Part shown: positions 33,752 through 41,958 of the stretch, one piece after another
Layout: each line of letters begins with the position of its first letter
How positions within the stretch are numbered: the stretch's first letter is position 1
DNA from: Bacteroidota bacterium
GTDB lineage: Bacteria > Bacteroidota > Bacteroidia > Chitinophagales > Chitinophagaceae
Reading direction: 5' to 3'
Length of the DNA stretch: 41,958 nucleotides
Assembly: GCA_023430465.1 (NCBI GenBank)
Contig: JAEZAM010000035.1
Span: 1 to 41,958, forward strand
Made by a program: the position numbers and the translations under genes
Notes under the pieces: generated by a model
The model's database searches: none
Told to the model about the DNA's origin: nothing
The model's input: only the letters and a program-made list of their open reading frames with translations

Positions 33752-35163
33752 TTACCAAGGCTGTTAATGTACACCTCTATGTTCGTATAGACCTTACTTA
33801 ATGTATAGATGGATGCATCAGAAGGGTCGTTCGCATTGAGTTTGTTTGTCTTTTCCCACTCATCCGGCATGCCATCCCCATCACTGTCCGGCAAGGGTAT
33901 GCCCGGGCGAAGAAACGGCCAGGCGGTCATAGTAGCTTCATAAGGTGTGCCATGGGGAAAGCCGCCCTGCACGTCGATGATGCGTCCGGAGCCGTTACGG
34001 ACATCATTGGTAATGCGGATATCCAGTGTATCTCGCGCGGGCAGGGAAGAGCCAGCTTTCAACAGCACCTGTTCGAATGCCGAAAGAGCTGAATTTTCTG
34101 TGATCGCTACTGCGGGGAAAGCCTGGTTTACCAGGTAGTTTCCATCGACGCCACTTGCTGATACATGCACACCCTTCCTGTTATCTGCAGTGACTTCCGG
34201 GAAACCCGCCACAAAATTTCCCGAAACATAAAACTTACCGAAATCAATAAATGGCGATTCCTGCCTTGTTGGATTCACGATCCGTCCACACACGTTGCCG
34301 GAAGTGGCAGGGCCGGCCTTATAGTAGTTATTCACCACATTATAGTTTCCGCCTTCTCCGCCATACACATTGTTGCCACCCCAGTTGTAGATCACGTTCT
34401 GGCGGAAATCAACAAAGTCTTCCTTCGCACCCAGTCGGGCTCCATTGAACCGTGGATTGCGGCTTACACAATGAGCGAAGAGGTTGTGGTGTGCGGTTAA
34501 GTGTTTACCGCCCCATATGCCACCGAAACCATGTCGTTCATAATCTTTATCCCCTTCCTCGAAATGATACGAGTAGTTCAGTGGTTCCGAAATGATATTC
34601 CATTGCAGGGTGGTGCTGTCGCCTCCGTAAACGGTGAGGCATTCGTCCGTACTCCAACTAACACTGCAATGATCGATGATGATATTCTTTTTTCGTGTTC
34701 CGCCAAATGCATCATCGCCCCCATTGCCGGGTATCATGCCGCCCCGCTGGTAGCGATCGCCCATACGAAAGCGCAGATAGCGAACGATAATGTTATCACC
34801 GCCCAACCCCACCGGTCGGTCCGCAAGGCAGATCCCATCACCCGGCGCAGTCTGACCGGCAATCGTGACATTCTTGCTGATCACCAGGTTTGTTTGAAGA
34901 TGGATCGTCCCGGCGACAGCAAACACGATGATGCGCGGCATTTTTGCCTCAGCCGCTTCGCGGAAACTCCCACGCCCCGAATCTGCGAGGGTAGTCACCA
35001 CGAACACTTTTCCGCCCCTGCCTCCCGTTGTAAATTTCCCAAAACCCTCTGCACCCGGAAACGCGACCGGCAAACCGGAACTATCAGCGACTGGTCGCTG
35101 TGCGCGACAGCCCTGGCCGATGAAGATGACGATTGTGACCGCTATCAGCGTTATGATTTTCAT
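33748..35163 (-). CDS. Pectate lyase, PL1
   Basis: A 471-residue secreted parallel beta-helix lyase that cuts de-esterified galacturonan by beta-elimination with calcium. The N-terminus carries a hydrophobic leader ending in GQGC at Cys19, so it may be a lipoprotein, though the lipobox is imperfect. Family blocks are AFPGAEGFGKFTTGGRGG, IIDHCSVSWSTDE (calcium-binding acids) and SRNPRFNG with the catalytic arginine. The C-terminus has a DSDGDGMPDEWE calcium-binding repeat. Placement suggests PL1_2. Its unsaturated products fit the GH105 enzyme in the other operon. A hairpin lies between it and susD. Confidence 0.9.
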   Translation of the reverse strand: MKIITLIAVTIVIFIGQGCRAQRPVADSSGLPVAFPGAEGFGKFTTGGRGGKVFVVTTLADSGRGSFREAAEAKMPRIIVFAVAGTIHLQTNLVISKNVTIAGQTAPGDGICLADRPVGLGGDNIIVRYLRFRMGDRYQRGGMIPGNGGDDAFGGTRKKNIIIDHCSVSWSTDECLTVYGGDSTTLQWNIISEPLNYSYHFEEGDKDYERHGFGGIWGGKHLTAHHNLFAHCVSRNPRFNGARLGAKEDFVDFRQNVIYNWGGNNVYGGEGGNYNVVNNYYKAGPATSGNVCGRIVNPTRQESPFIDFGKFYVSGNFVAGFPEVTADNRKGVHVSASGVDGNYLVNQAFPAVAITENSALSAFEQVLLKAGSSLPARDTLDIRITNDVRNGSGRIIDVQGGFPHGTPYEATMTAWPFLRPGIPLPDSDGDGMPDEWEKTNKLNANDPSDASIYTLSKVYTNIEVYINSLGK

Positions 35164-35188
35164 TGTATGGATCCGTTAAGATAGCACA

Positions 35189-35219
35189 AAGGCTGCCCTC
35201 CGTCAGGATCAGCAGCCTT
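35189..35219 (-). other. Intercistronic hairpin between susD and pectate lyase
   Basis: AAGGCTGC (35189-35196) and GCAGCCTT (35212-35219) form a perfect 8-bp stem with a 15-nt loop in the 75-nt gap after susD. No T-run follows on the minus strand, so it is not a strong terminator. It may stabilise the upstream susCD message or lower read-through into the enzyme genes. Confidence 0.55.
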
Positions 35220-35238
35220 CACGCCATATTGCTACTAA

Positions 35239-37065
35239 TTAATAATTCGGGTTTTGCTGCAACCTTCCCTGGTAGCTCACGATCGTGTTCTGATCATAAG
35301 GAAACAACTCACTCTTACCTGGTACAAAGAACGATGCAAATCCCTGCCACAATGGTTTACCATCGATGGCATTGGTTACAGTAAGATGTCTTGCCCAGTC
35401 GGTGCGCGTCCATCCCGTGGTGGGAGATGGCACCTGTGTTGGTCGCCAGAAGGGTTGCGCGCCTGCCGGCGCACCAACACCTGCGTAAAACTGTATTTCT
35501 TCGCCACTGTTTCTCCAGTAAATGTATTCAGGCACATTCTCGTACCTGGATCCGGGAGTACGATCGCGGATCTGCTGAATCGCCACCCGCGCTTCTTCCA
35601 GTTTTGTCGCAAGCAGGTTCCAGCGTAGCAGGTCGTATTTACGTATGCCCTCATGACCGAACTCCAGGTAACGCTCATTGACGATCGCCGTGAAGAAGCC
35701 CGCCTTGTCTGTTGGTGTCACACCAATAAGACCTGTATTGTTGCGGTAGCCGCGTTTCCTTACTTCCTCAAAGGCTGCGATTGCTTCGGGAGTCGGCGCT
35801 GGTTCGAGTTCATTGACCGCTTCTGCATACATCAGCAGCACATCGGAAAAGCGGATCAGGCTCCAGTTATATCCGACATTCAGCACAGTACCGGGCAGCA
35901 GCGGCACGCGCCAGTCGCGACGATACTTACCGGTATTCAACTCGCCAAGCCGTCTCATAGTTTTTACATTGGTGGCGTTCGGCACCTGGTACCAGGTGAT
36001 CGTCACATCACGGCGGGTATCTACGGAATCAAAGGCATAGAAGAAATTAGGGAGCATGACGATGCCACCACCGCCTGCACCATAGCGCGAGGCGTTATTC
36101 AGGTTGGGACCATCATAGTTACCCATACGGCTGTCAGAATTGGAGTTCCCCCCACCTGCGCCTACTTCAAACAATATTTCTCCTTTCGGATCGTAGGTAA
36201 AAGAGGTCACCTTCCTCCATATATCCTCATAGTTTGGATTCAGGTCATGCTGTGTACGATTCTGCATCAGCTCAAAGCACTCATCGCGTGTGATGCGGTA
36301 GAAATCAAGATAGTTCGCCGCGCGTTGCATCTGGCCATTGCTGCGTAAAGCATATCCACCGCGGAATAATGCAATCCTTGCACGAAGCGCCATAGCTGCA
36401 CCTTTGGTGATCCTTTCGTTTCGTGCTACTTCAAGTCTCCAGGGCAGGAGATCCTTTGCAAGCGCAAGATCTGCCAGTAATTTATCATAGGTAGAGTCGC
36501 GATTAGACTGGCTGATGAAAAGGCTTGTCTGCCTGTATGCCGGTATCATTGGCGCAGGGACGTCACCCCAGTTGCGGATAAGCTCATGATAAAACTGCGC
36601 ACGCAGGGTGAGCGCTTCCCCATGCAGGCGGCGCAACTCCTTTTTTTCTGCATCTGTTCCGTTGTTGTATTGCGTCATCAGCGGTATCTGCTCGATACAG
36701 AGATTCGCTTTTTCAATTCCGCGGTATAACTGGCGAAATGGGTTCGCGAGTTCTGAGTTCGTTAACTGGTGTTGATAGCGGCCAATGCCACGGCGTCCAT
36801 TATCGATGTTACCGCTTACAATGCCCTCATCGGAGTCGTAAGGGTAGTACATACTGATGCGTATGCCGTATCCATTATCACCTTGCAGCTCATCATATAC
36901 CCCTACAAGAGCAGTGTTGGCATTGGAGACATCCGAGAAGGCCTGGCTCACGCTGTACTGTGACACCGGCTCCACCTCGGTGTATTTTTTACAACCGGCA
37001 ACTGTCAGCAGAAGCACCAGTCCACAACAGGCAGCAGATGATTGAAAAATTGACTTATTCATCAC
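35239..37065 (-). CDS. SusD/RagB-family glycan-binding lipoprotein
   Basis: A 608-residue lipoprotein with lipobox LTVAGC near residue 25, so it sits on the outer membrane with SusC. The N-terminal part (EVEPVSQYSVSQAFSDVSNANTALVGVYDELQG) and the later EFGHEGIRKYDLLRW block are SusD-family features; the fold is built on TPR-like helices. It captures pectic oligosaccharides and passes them to the SusC channel. It starts 30 nt after the susC stop. There is no second surface lipoprotein gene before the pectate lyase, unlike many such loci. Confidence 0.93.
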   Translation of the reverse strand: MMNKSIFQSSAACCGLVLLLTVAGCKKYTEVEPVSQYSVSQAFSDVSNANTALVGVYDELQGDNGYGIRISMYYPYDSDEGIVSGNIDNGRRGIGRYQHQLTNSELANPFRQLYRGIEKANLCIEQIPLMTQYNNGTDAEKKELRRLHGEALTLRAQFYHELIRNWGDVPAPMIPAYRQTSLFISQSNRDSTYDKLLADLALAKDLLPWRLEVARNERITKGAAMALRARIALFRGGYALRSNGQMQRAANYLDFYRITRDECFELMQNRTQHDLNPNYEDIWRKVTSFTYDPKGEILFEVGAGGGNSNSDSRMGNYDGPNLNNASRYGAGGGGIVMLPNFFYAFDSVDTRRDVTITWYQVPNATNVKTMRRLGELNTGKYRRDWRVPLLPGTVLNVGYNWSLIRFSDVLLMYAEAVNELEPAPTPEAIAAFEEVRKRGYRNNTGLIGVTPTDKAGFFTAIVNERYLEFGHEGIRKYDLLRWNLLATKLEEARVAIQQIRDRTPGSRYENVPEYIYWRNSGEEIQFYAGVGAPAGAQPFWRPTQVPSPTTGWTRTDWARHLTVTNAIDGKPLWQGFASFFVPGKSELFPYDQNTIVSYQGRLQQNPNY

Positions 37066-37095
37066 TATGAATTTAAAATTTGCAGATCAGATTTG

Positions 37096-40000
37096 TTAGA
37101 AATTCAGGTTCAGGCCAAATACCCAGGTTCTTGAGCGCGGATATGCCGCAAAGTCAACACCAGGTGTCAGCGGGTTAGAACTGAATCGTGCAGATACATC
37201 CGGATCGTACCCGGAATAACCTGTGATCGTTGCCAGGTTGTTCACCGTAGCATAGAAACGAAGTCCGGAAATTTTTGCTTTGCTAACGAGCTGACGCGGG
37301 ATGGAATAGCCCAGCGTCACGTTATTTATCCGGAGGTAAGAGCCATCCTCGATCGCCCAGGAATGGAGCCACCAGCGCTGCACTCGCACCGGCGTCCAGA
37401 TCTTTGCATCGGCATTGAGTGCGGCCAGTTCCTGCGGATCTGTGACGCGTACACCCTGATCATTGATATAGGTAAACCTGTCCTTCATGATATCAAGCAT
37501 GTTCAGGTTGGCGAATGCGCCGTCCGTCCATTCCATCTTATTAGCGTTATAAATATCATTGCCCACTACGAAGTTGACAAAGATGCTCATGTCAAAATTC
37601 TTATAGCTAAACTGGTTGTTCCAGCCACCGGTGAATTTCGCATTGGCATTGCCGATCACCTGGCGGTCGCCATCTGCTGTGATGACACCGTCCTTATTAA
37701 GATCTTTCCATTTCAGCATGCCTGGCTGAGGAACACCGTAAACACCGTTGGCTGCTATCCCTGCCTTCAAAGTATAAGTCTGTGTTGCCGCATTGTAATC
37801 GAATTCATCGATGCCATAAAATCCATCGGTGACGAAACCATACATCAAGCCGATCGGCTCGCCAACCTTGATCAGGTAGTCATCTACACCATCACTGCCC
37901 TGCCAGCCGGAGTTTCGTGTAAGTTGCGTGGGACCGCCAAGGTTCTCAACACGGTTCCTGTTGAAGGAAATATTGAAATTGGATGACCAGTTGAAATCAC
38001 GGCCAACAATGGGGGTCGCACCCAACTGGAATTCTATGCCGCGGTTAGATGTGGCACCTATATTCTGTAGCTGCGTAGAGTAACCTGTCGTCGCGGGGAT
38101 ATCAACACTCAACAGGAGATCGTCTGCGGTGTTCTTATATGCATCTACGCTGAACTGAACCCTGTTCTTGAAGAGCGAAAGGTCAAGCCCGATATTTCGG
38201 GTTTTATTTGCTTCCCAGCGAAGGTTAGGACTGGCAAGCGCTGATGGGGCAAAGCCCGGCAGGATGGAATGATTGAATGCATACTGCCCGGTGACGCCAT
38301 ACAACTGGCGATAGAGCAGGTTGCCGATACGGTTATTTCCGACAGCACCAAAACCGAACCTGATCTTGCCATCATTCAGCCAGTCAAGTCCTTCCATGAA
38401 TGACTCACGGGAAAACCGCCAGGCAAATGATCCCGAAGGAAAGTTCAGTGTTCCATTCTCGGAAGAAAACTTGGATGATCTGTCTGAACGGAGATTGAAC
38501 GTAGCGAGGTAACGATCTTTATAACCATACGTTACCCGTCCGAAGATCGAGAATATCCTTGCAGGTGGCTGTACAAATGAAGTAGGAAGCGGCTGTGACG
38601 ATCCTGATGGCGCGGAACCAAGACCCATGTTCGCCAATGCCTTTTGCGGACTGATATCTGCAGGGAAATATCTTGTTTCAGTTATGTTCTGTTTGGATCT
38701 GAAATCAACGATCTCCTGGCCAATCAATACACTGAAGTCGTGGTGCTCCCGGAACTTTGTTCTGGAATACTGTAGCGTGTTTGAATTGGTCAGTTGCATG
38801 TTGTTCTGGATACCGATCGACGCAACAGGCAGTGATGCTGCGTTGCGGGCCGTATTGGTGATCTTGCTGTAAAAGAGATCCGTTGTGACATTTGCATTGT
38901 CAAAACCTACCGTGGAACGGAAAACGAGATTCTTGAGAATGTTGAAATTCAGATAGCCGGTCAGGTAAGTGGCGCCGGTCTTTTGCTTCCGGTATTCTGC
39001 ATTTGTCAGCAGTATGGGGTTGGTAGCTCCACTTGAAGCGAGGTAATAGGCTTCATCGAATTCATCGACACCACCGCCGGCTACGGGTAACTCGAACGGC
39101 CGGTAGTTGATCGTATGCCGCAGCCTGTTGGTGGCCCGTGTACCGCTATTGGTCGTTCCCGCGCCATCAATGGTCTGGTCAAGATAACGTGCTGTGATCC
39201 CGACACGAAGTTTGGAAGTGGCCTTATGATCGAGCTTAAAGTTGAACAGGTTGCGATCGAAACCGGAATTAAGAAGAATGCCGTCTTCACGGTTAGCGGT
39301 AAGGCTGAGATTGAATGTCGTTGATTCATTTCCTCCATTCACGGACACATTGTGGTTCTGATATTTTGCTTTTCGGCCAAACACCTCTTCCTGCCAATTG
39401 ATGGGGGTAGTTTTTTTGTATACTTCCAGCGTGTCCCAGGTGGTGCCATAGGTTTGTGCAAAGGAGGTACTGTCAGCAATGCTGCCGCGGCTGCGTTCAT
39501 ACTGCCATAAGACGAAGTCATAAGGGCTGAGTACATCCTGTGTTTCAGGAAGCTGTCTCCATCCGAAGGATCCGTTATAAGCGACTTGTGTTCTGCCAAC
39601 GCGGCCTGCTTTGGTAGTGATGATCACGACACCGTTGGCACCACGGGCACCATAGATGGCGGTAGTGGATGCATCTTTCAATACGTCGATCGAGGCAATG
39701 TCCTGTGGTGAAATAACAGAAAGCGCATTTTCCACCTGCACGCCGTCCACTATGTATAAAGGAGAGTTGTCCTGCGTGATAGAACCACCACCACGTACTC
39801 TGATTATAATATCGGCACCTGGTGCGCCTTCTGTACTGATTGCCTGAACACCCGCAAGCCGACCCTGGAGCGCTTCGGCAGCGGAGGAAAGAGGAATGTC
39901 TTTCAGTTGCTTTGCATTCACCGAAGAAACCGATCCCGTCACATCTTTCCGGCGAATCGTTGAATAACCAACCACAACCACGTCATCCAGCGAGGTGATC

Positions 40001-40305
40001 TGAGACTGCAACTGCACATCCACAATGGCACGGCCCGCAACGGCGGATTCGAATGGCGCAAAGCCAATGTTGGTGAAAACCAGCACAGGTGCATTTCCGC
40101 TAACATTGATGGAAAAACGACCCTGCTCATTGGTGCTTACAGAATTTGTCGTGCCCTTGACCGTAACGGTTACGCCGGCAAGCGGCTGGTTGTTTTCACC
40201 AGAGGTTACAACACCGGTCACTTGCCTCGACTGGGCCAGTAGGGCAATTGGAAAAAGGGTGAAGAAGAGAACGACCAGACCAAGGTTCCTGAAAAATCTT
40301 CTCAT
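37096..40305 (-). CDS. SusC/RagA TonB-dependent outer-membrane transporter
   Basis: A 1069-residue TonB-dependent receptor. In order: signal peptide about 1-24 (LVVLFFTLFPIALLAQ), a carboxypeptidase-regulatory-like domain at about 28-105, a TonB-box-like DDVVVVGYS at about 107-115, a plug domain with the family TTAIYGARGANGVVIITTK, and a long barrel ending in GLNLNF with C-terminal Phe. It imports oligosaccharides, by context pectic, across the outer membrane. It leads the operon with susD. A leader of about 190 nt is inferred before the ATG, and an operator-like box lies near 40551. Confidence 0.95.
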   Translation of the reverse strand: MRRFFRNLGLVVLFFTLFPIALLAQSRQVTGVVTSGENNQPLAGVTVTVKGTTNSVSTNEQGRFSINVSGNAPVLVFTNIGFAPFESAVAGRAIVDVQLQSQITSLDDVVVVGYSTIRRKDVTGSVSSVNAKQLKDIPLSSAAEALQGRLAGVQAISTEGAPGADIIIRVRGGGSITQDNSPLYIVDGVQVENALSVISPQDIASIDVLKDASTTAIYGARGANGVVIITTKAGRVGRTQVAYNGSFGWRQLPETQDVLSPYDFVLWQYERSRGSIADSTSFAQTYGTTWDTLEVYKKTTPINWQEEVFGRKAKYQNHNVSVNGGNESTTFNLSLTANREDGILLNSGFDRNLFNFKLDHKATSKLRVGITARYLDQTIDGAGTTNSGTRATNRLRHTINYRPFELPVAGGGVDEFDEAYYLASSGATNPILLTNAEYRKQKTGATYLTGYLNFNILKNLVFRSTVGFDNANVTTDLFYSKITNTARNAASLPVASIGIQNNMQLTNSNTLQYSRTKFREHHDFSVLIGQEIVDFRSKQNITETRYFPADISPQKALANMGLGSAPSGSSQPLPTSFVQPPARIFSIFGRVTYGYKDRYLATFNLRSDRSSKFSSENGTLNFPSGSFAWRFSRESFMEGLDWLNDGKIRFGFGAVGNNRIGNLLYRQLYGVTGQYAFNHSILPGFAPSALASPNLRWEANKTRNIGLDLSLFKNRVQFSVDAYKNTADDLLLSVDIPATTGYSTQLQNIGATSNRGIEFQLGATPIVGRDFNWSSNFNISFNRNRVENLGGPTQLTRNSGWQGSDGVDDYLIKVGEPIGLMYGFVTDGFYGIDEFDYNAATQTYTLKAGIAANGVYGVPQPGMLKWKDLNKDGVITADGDRQVIGNANAKFTGGWNNQFSYKNFDMSIFVNFVVGNDIYNANKMEWTDGAFANLNMLDIMKDRFTYINDQGVRVTDPQELAALNADAKIWTPVRVQRWWLHSWAIEDGSYLRINNVTLGYSIPRQLVSKAKISGLRFYATVNNLATITGYSGYDPDVSARFSSNPLTPGVDFAAYPRSRTWVFGLNLNF

Positions 40306-40504
40306 AACACAGTTTTAATTGATAGCTGTTAAGGAGCTTCCGCACCTGGCGGAGAATTTACACTGATAAAAGAAAATTGCAGGAAGGAGAAATGACAGTA
40401 AAAGAGAAGTCGTCAACCAAGGCTGACAGTTCATCCGGCAAGCAATTTCGTTTTCAGGCAATTGGCTTCAACATGTCAACGGAGACTTTCGTTGAAAACC
40501 ATAA

Positions 40505-40512
40505 CAAGTCTA
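40505..40512 (-). promoter_or_regulatory. Putative promoter -7 of the susC operon
   Basis: On the minus strand this reads TAGACTTG, one mismatch from TAnnTTTG. It is exactly 39 nt (TA to box) from the operator-like box at 40551, as in the GH28 promoter. No good -33 is visible, as expected for an activator-dependent promoter. The start site would be near 40498, leaving a leader of about 190 nt. Confidence 0.45.
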
Positions 40513-40550
40513 AGCAGAACTTCCTACCTGACATTACTTTGGAATACATT

Positions 40551-40581
40551 TATTTACGCAATCGTTCCCGGCAACGATGGC
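40551..40581. promoter_or_regulatory. LacI-type operator candidate, copy 2 (susC operon)
   Basis: TATTTACGCAATCGTTCCCG begins at 40551. The 24-nt near-palindrome at 40558-40581 pairs at 10 of 12 positions around CCGG. Its 14-nt core CGTTCCCGGCAACG is the exact reverse complement of the core at 19833-19846, so the two sites differ by compensatory changes that keep the symmetry. It lies 188 nt from the divergent lacI gene, so the regulator may also control itself here. Confidence 0.65.
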
Positions 40582-40618
40582 ATTGTCAACTGGCTTCCAA
40601 CTTGTTAGAATCGATATA

Positions 40619-40704
40619 ATTAAAAAACAAAAAGTAAAAATTAAAAAAACCAGGCCTCCCCGGCTGACGTTTCCCCTTATCGTTTTTCATTTTTAATTTT
40701 TAAT
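40619..40704. repeat. A/T-rich inverted repeat upstream of lacI
   Basis: Left arm 40619-40648 is rich in AATTAAAAA words. Right arm 40681-40704 has their complement (TTTTTAATTTTTAATT), with about 30 nt of G/C-rich sequence between. The arms pair imperfectly. Such poly-A/T foldbacks are common between genes in this phylum; a role in lacI expression is not shown. Confidence 0.4.
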
Positions 40705-40768
40705 TCAGCGTAAAGGTCAGGGCTGAATCCTGCTTCTACTTAACTCCTTTTATTCGTTATCTTTAACC

Positions 40769-41803
40769 ATGAAGTTCGAAGCGGTCACCATCAAGGATAT
40801 TGCAAAAGCTCTGAGTCTCTCTACGTCCACCGTTTCCCGTGCGCTCCGCGATAGCTATGAGATCAGCCCGGAGACAAAAAAGCTTGTCCTGGAATATGCC
40901 GAAAAGATAAAATACCACCCCAATCCTATCGCCTTAAGCCTGAAGGAAAGGAGAAGCCGGTCAATCGGGGTTATCGTGGCCGAGATCGCGAACAGTTTTT
41001 TCTCTCAAACCATTGACGGCATTGAATCCGTGGCTTACAATAATGGTTACAACGTGATCATCTCCCAGAGCCGTGAATCGTTCGACCGCGAAACGATCAA
41101 TCTGAATTACCTCACTTCGCGCTCGATCGACGGGCTGATCGTATCTGTTTCAGCAGAGACCCGCGACTTCACGGCACTCCGCGAACTGCATGACCGGGGA
41201 ATGCCGATTGTATTCTTTGACCGGATCGTGAACGAGATCAACACGCACAAAGTGATCATCGATAACTACCGCGGCGCTTATGATGCCGTGGTGCATTTAC
41301 TGGAAAACGGCTATAAAAAGATCGCAGCCCTCGCCGGAAGTGAGTTGCTTTCCATCACCAAAGACCGGGTGGCCGGTTATCTCGCCGCAATGAAGGATCA
41401 TGGTTTCGATCCTTCAACCTGTGCCATCAGGTATTGTCCACATGGCGGCCTCATCCCATTGGAGGTAAGCGAAGCCGTTGGTGAACTACTCCATAAAAAG
41501 GAGTCACCCGATGCTATCCTTGCCCTCTCCGATAAACTTACCACCGGCTGTCTCCGTGTATTGAACCAACGCCAAATCAAAGTTCCTGCTGACCTCGGCC
41601 TCATCGGCTTCTCCAACTCAGATCTCACCGAACTTATCGGGCCACCGCTGTCCATTATAAAACAACCCGCGCTTACGATGGGAGAAATCTCCACAAATCT
41701 CCTGCTCCAGTTGATTGAAAGTAAAAGGCCGGTCACTGATTTTGAAACAAGGATTCTTGCCCCCGATCTGATCATCCGCGAATCGTCAGCCCTCCCCGCA
41801 TAA
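40769..41803 (+). CDS. LacI-family transcriptional regulator
   Basis: A 344-residue regulator. The N-terminal helix-turn-helix (TIKDIAKALSLSTSTVSRALRD, residues 7-28) is followed by the hinge helix (NPIALSLKERRS), whose Leu inserts into a central CpG in known members. Residues about 65-340 form the periplasmic-binding-protein-like effector domain (IGVIVAEIANSFFSQTIDGIE, and GLIGFSNSD near the end). It is divergent from susC with the operator-like box between them. No hybrid two-component or sigma/anti-sigma regulator is in the window, so this is the likely controller of the pectin genes. The effector is probably a cytosolic sugar acid or phosphate, which is inference. Confidence 0.9.
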   Translation: MKFEAVTIKDIAKALSLSTSTVSRALRDSYEISPETKKLVLEYAEKIKYHPNPIALSLKERRSRSIGVIVAEIANSFFSQTIDGIESVAYNNGYNVIISQSRESFDRETINLNYLTSRSIDGLIVSVSAETRDFTALRELHDRGMPIVFFDRIVNEINTHKVIIDNYRGAYDAVVHLLENGYKKIAALAGSELLSITKDRVAGYLAAMKDHGFDPSTCAIRYCPHGGLIPLEVSEAVGELLHKKESPDAILALSDKLTTGCLRVLNQRQIKVPADLGLIGFSNSDLTELIGPPLSIIKQPALTMGEISTNLLLQLIESKRPVTDFETRILAPDLIIRESSALPA

Positions 41804-41838
41804 CATGCTCTAAAACAGCTCAATAACCTGAAAAACCA

Positions 41839-41888
41839 AATCAAATCCCCTCATGATCTCCATAGTAATCACAGCAATCATGATAATC
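41839..41888. repeat. Short AATC-periodic repeat after lacI
   Basis: AATC or GATC recurs at 41839, 41844, 41855, 41867, 41876 and 41885, mostly 9 to 12 nt apart, close to one helix turn. No ORF or hairpin terminator was found in 41804-41958. It resembles AATC-rich intergenic stretches seen in related genomes, and its function is unknown. Confidence 0.4.
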
Positions 41889-41958
41889 ATAGCCCGTTTC
41901 TGGCACAGCACTTGAAAATATGAGGCTGATTCTAATTTATTCATTAAAACACGACTCA

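Larger units (their letters stand above)
40306..40768. other. Regulatory region between susC and lacI
   Basis: This 463-nt stretch between divergent genes has no convincing coding region. It holds the susC leader (40306 to about 40498), a small hairpin (TCAACG/CGTTGA, 40476-40495), the susC -7 element, the operator-like palindrome at 40551-40581 and an A/T-rich inverted repeat nearer lacI. An 80-codon open frame (40377-40619, +) crosses all of these and has no family features, so it is not called. Confidence 0.6.

Noticed and set aside
34501..35184. Plus-strand open frame of 227 codons
   Set aside because: Antisense to the pectate lyase gene, with a composition unlike a real protein.
40377..40619. 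Plus-strand 80-codon frame between susC and lacI
   Set aside because: It covers the susC promoter and the operator palindrome and shows no signal peptide, domain or start-site support.
40758..40765. TATCTTTA as the lacI -7 element
   Set aside because: It ends only 3 nt before the ATG, so the transcript would start inside the gene; the lacI promoter is left unassigned.

Overview
The window comes from a member of the Bacteroidota, most likely a Chitinophagaceae-type soil or plant-associated bacterium. The evidence is the SusC/SusD outer-membrane pair, promoters of the TAnnTTTG type, the serC/DUF1015 neighbourhood, and the overall style of the proteins. No rRNA, tRNA, insertion sequence, phage gene or CRISPR array was seen.

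Left part (about 1-7400, all + strand) is housekeeping: serC, a DUF1015 protein, a secreted TPR protein, a long-chain acyl-CoA synthetase and the chaperone HtpG. It starts with a degenerate 7-bp tandem repeat and ends in a large hairpin (7393-7484), where transcription meets the convergent pectin locus.

The rest (7487-40305, all - strand) is a pectin utilization locus that reads as three transcription units. Unit A (19738 to 7487) runs polygalacturonase GH28, GH105-DUF4350, pectinesterase, then uxaB, uxaA, uxaC, kdgK, kdgA and a hexuronate permease. This is the complete isomerase route from polygalacturonate to pyruvate and glyceraldehyde-3-phosphate. Unit B (23333 to 19890) holds a GH43 arabinosidase/xylosidase-like enzyme, an exported Gfo/Idh/MocA oxidoreductase and a small secreted NTF2-like protein. 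Unit C (40305 to 23422) holds susC, susD, pectate lyase PL1, two CE12 rhamnogalacturonan acetylesterases, an acetylesterase, a CE8 pectinesterase and a two-domain esterase. It continues into a non-phosphorylating deoxyhexose (L-fucose or L-rhamnose) pathway: permease, mutarotase, two SDR dehydrogenases, lactonase and a FAH-family hydrolase. The dehydratase step of that pathway is missing.

A LacI-family regulator (40769-41803, +) is divergent from susC. The most notable signal is a 20-bp box, TATTTAYGCAATCGTTSCCG, found before all three minus-strand units (19821, 23399, 40551). Each copy lies exactly 39 nt from the TA of a -7-like element. Two copies are near-palindromes with a central CpG, as expected of LacI-family operators. 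They sit upstream of the promoter, around -71, which suggests activation of a three-operon pectin regulon. A second point is that one SDR dehydrogenase has Asn in place of the catalytic Lys of YxxxK.
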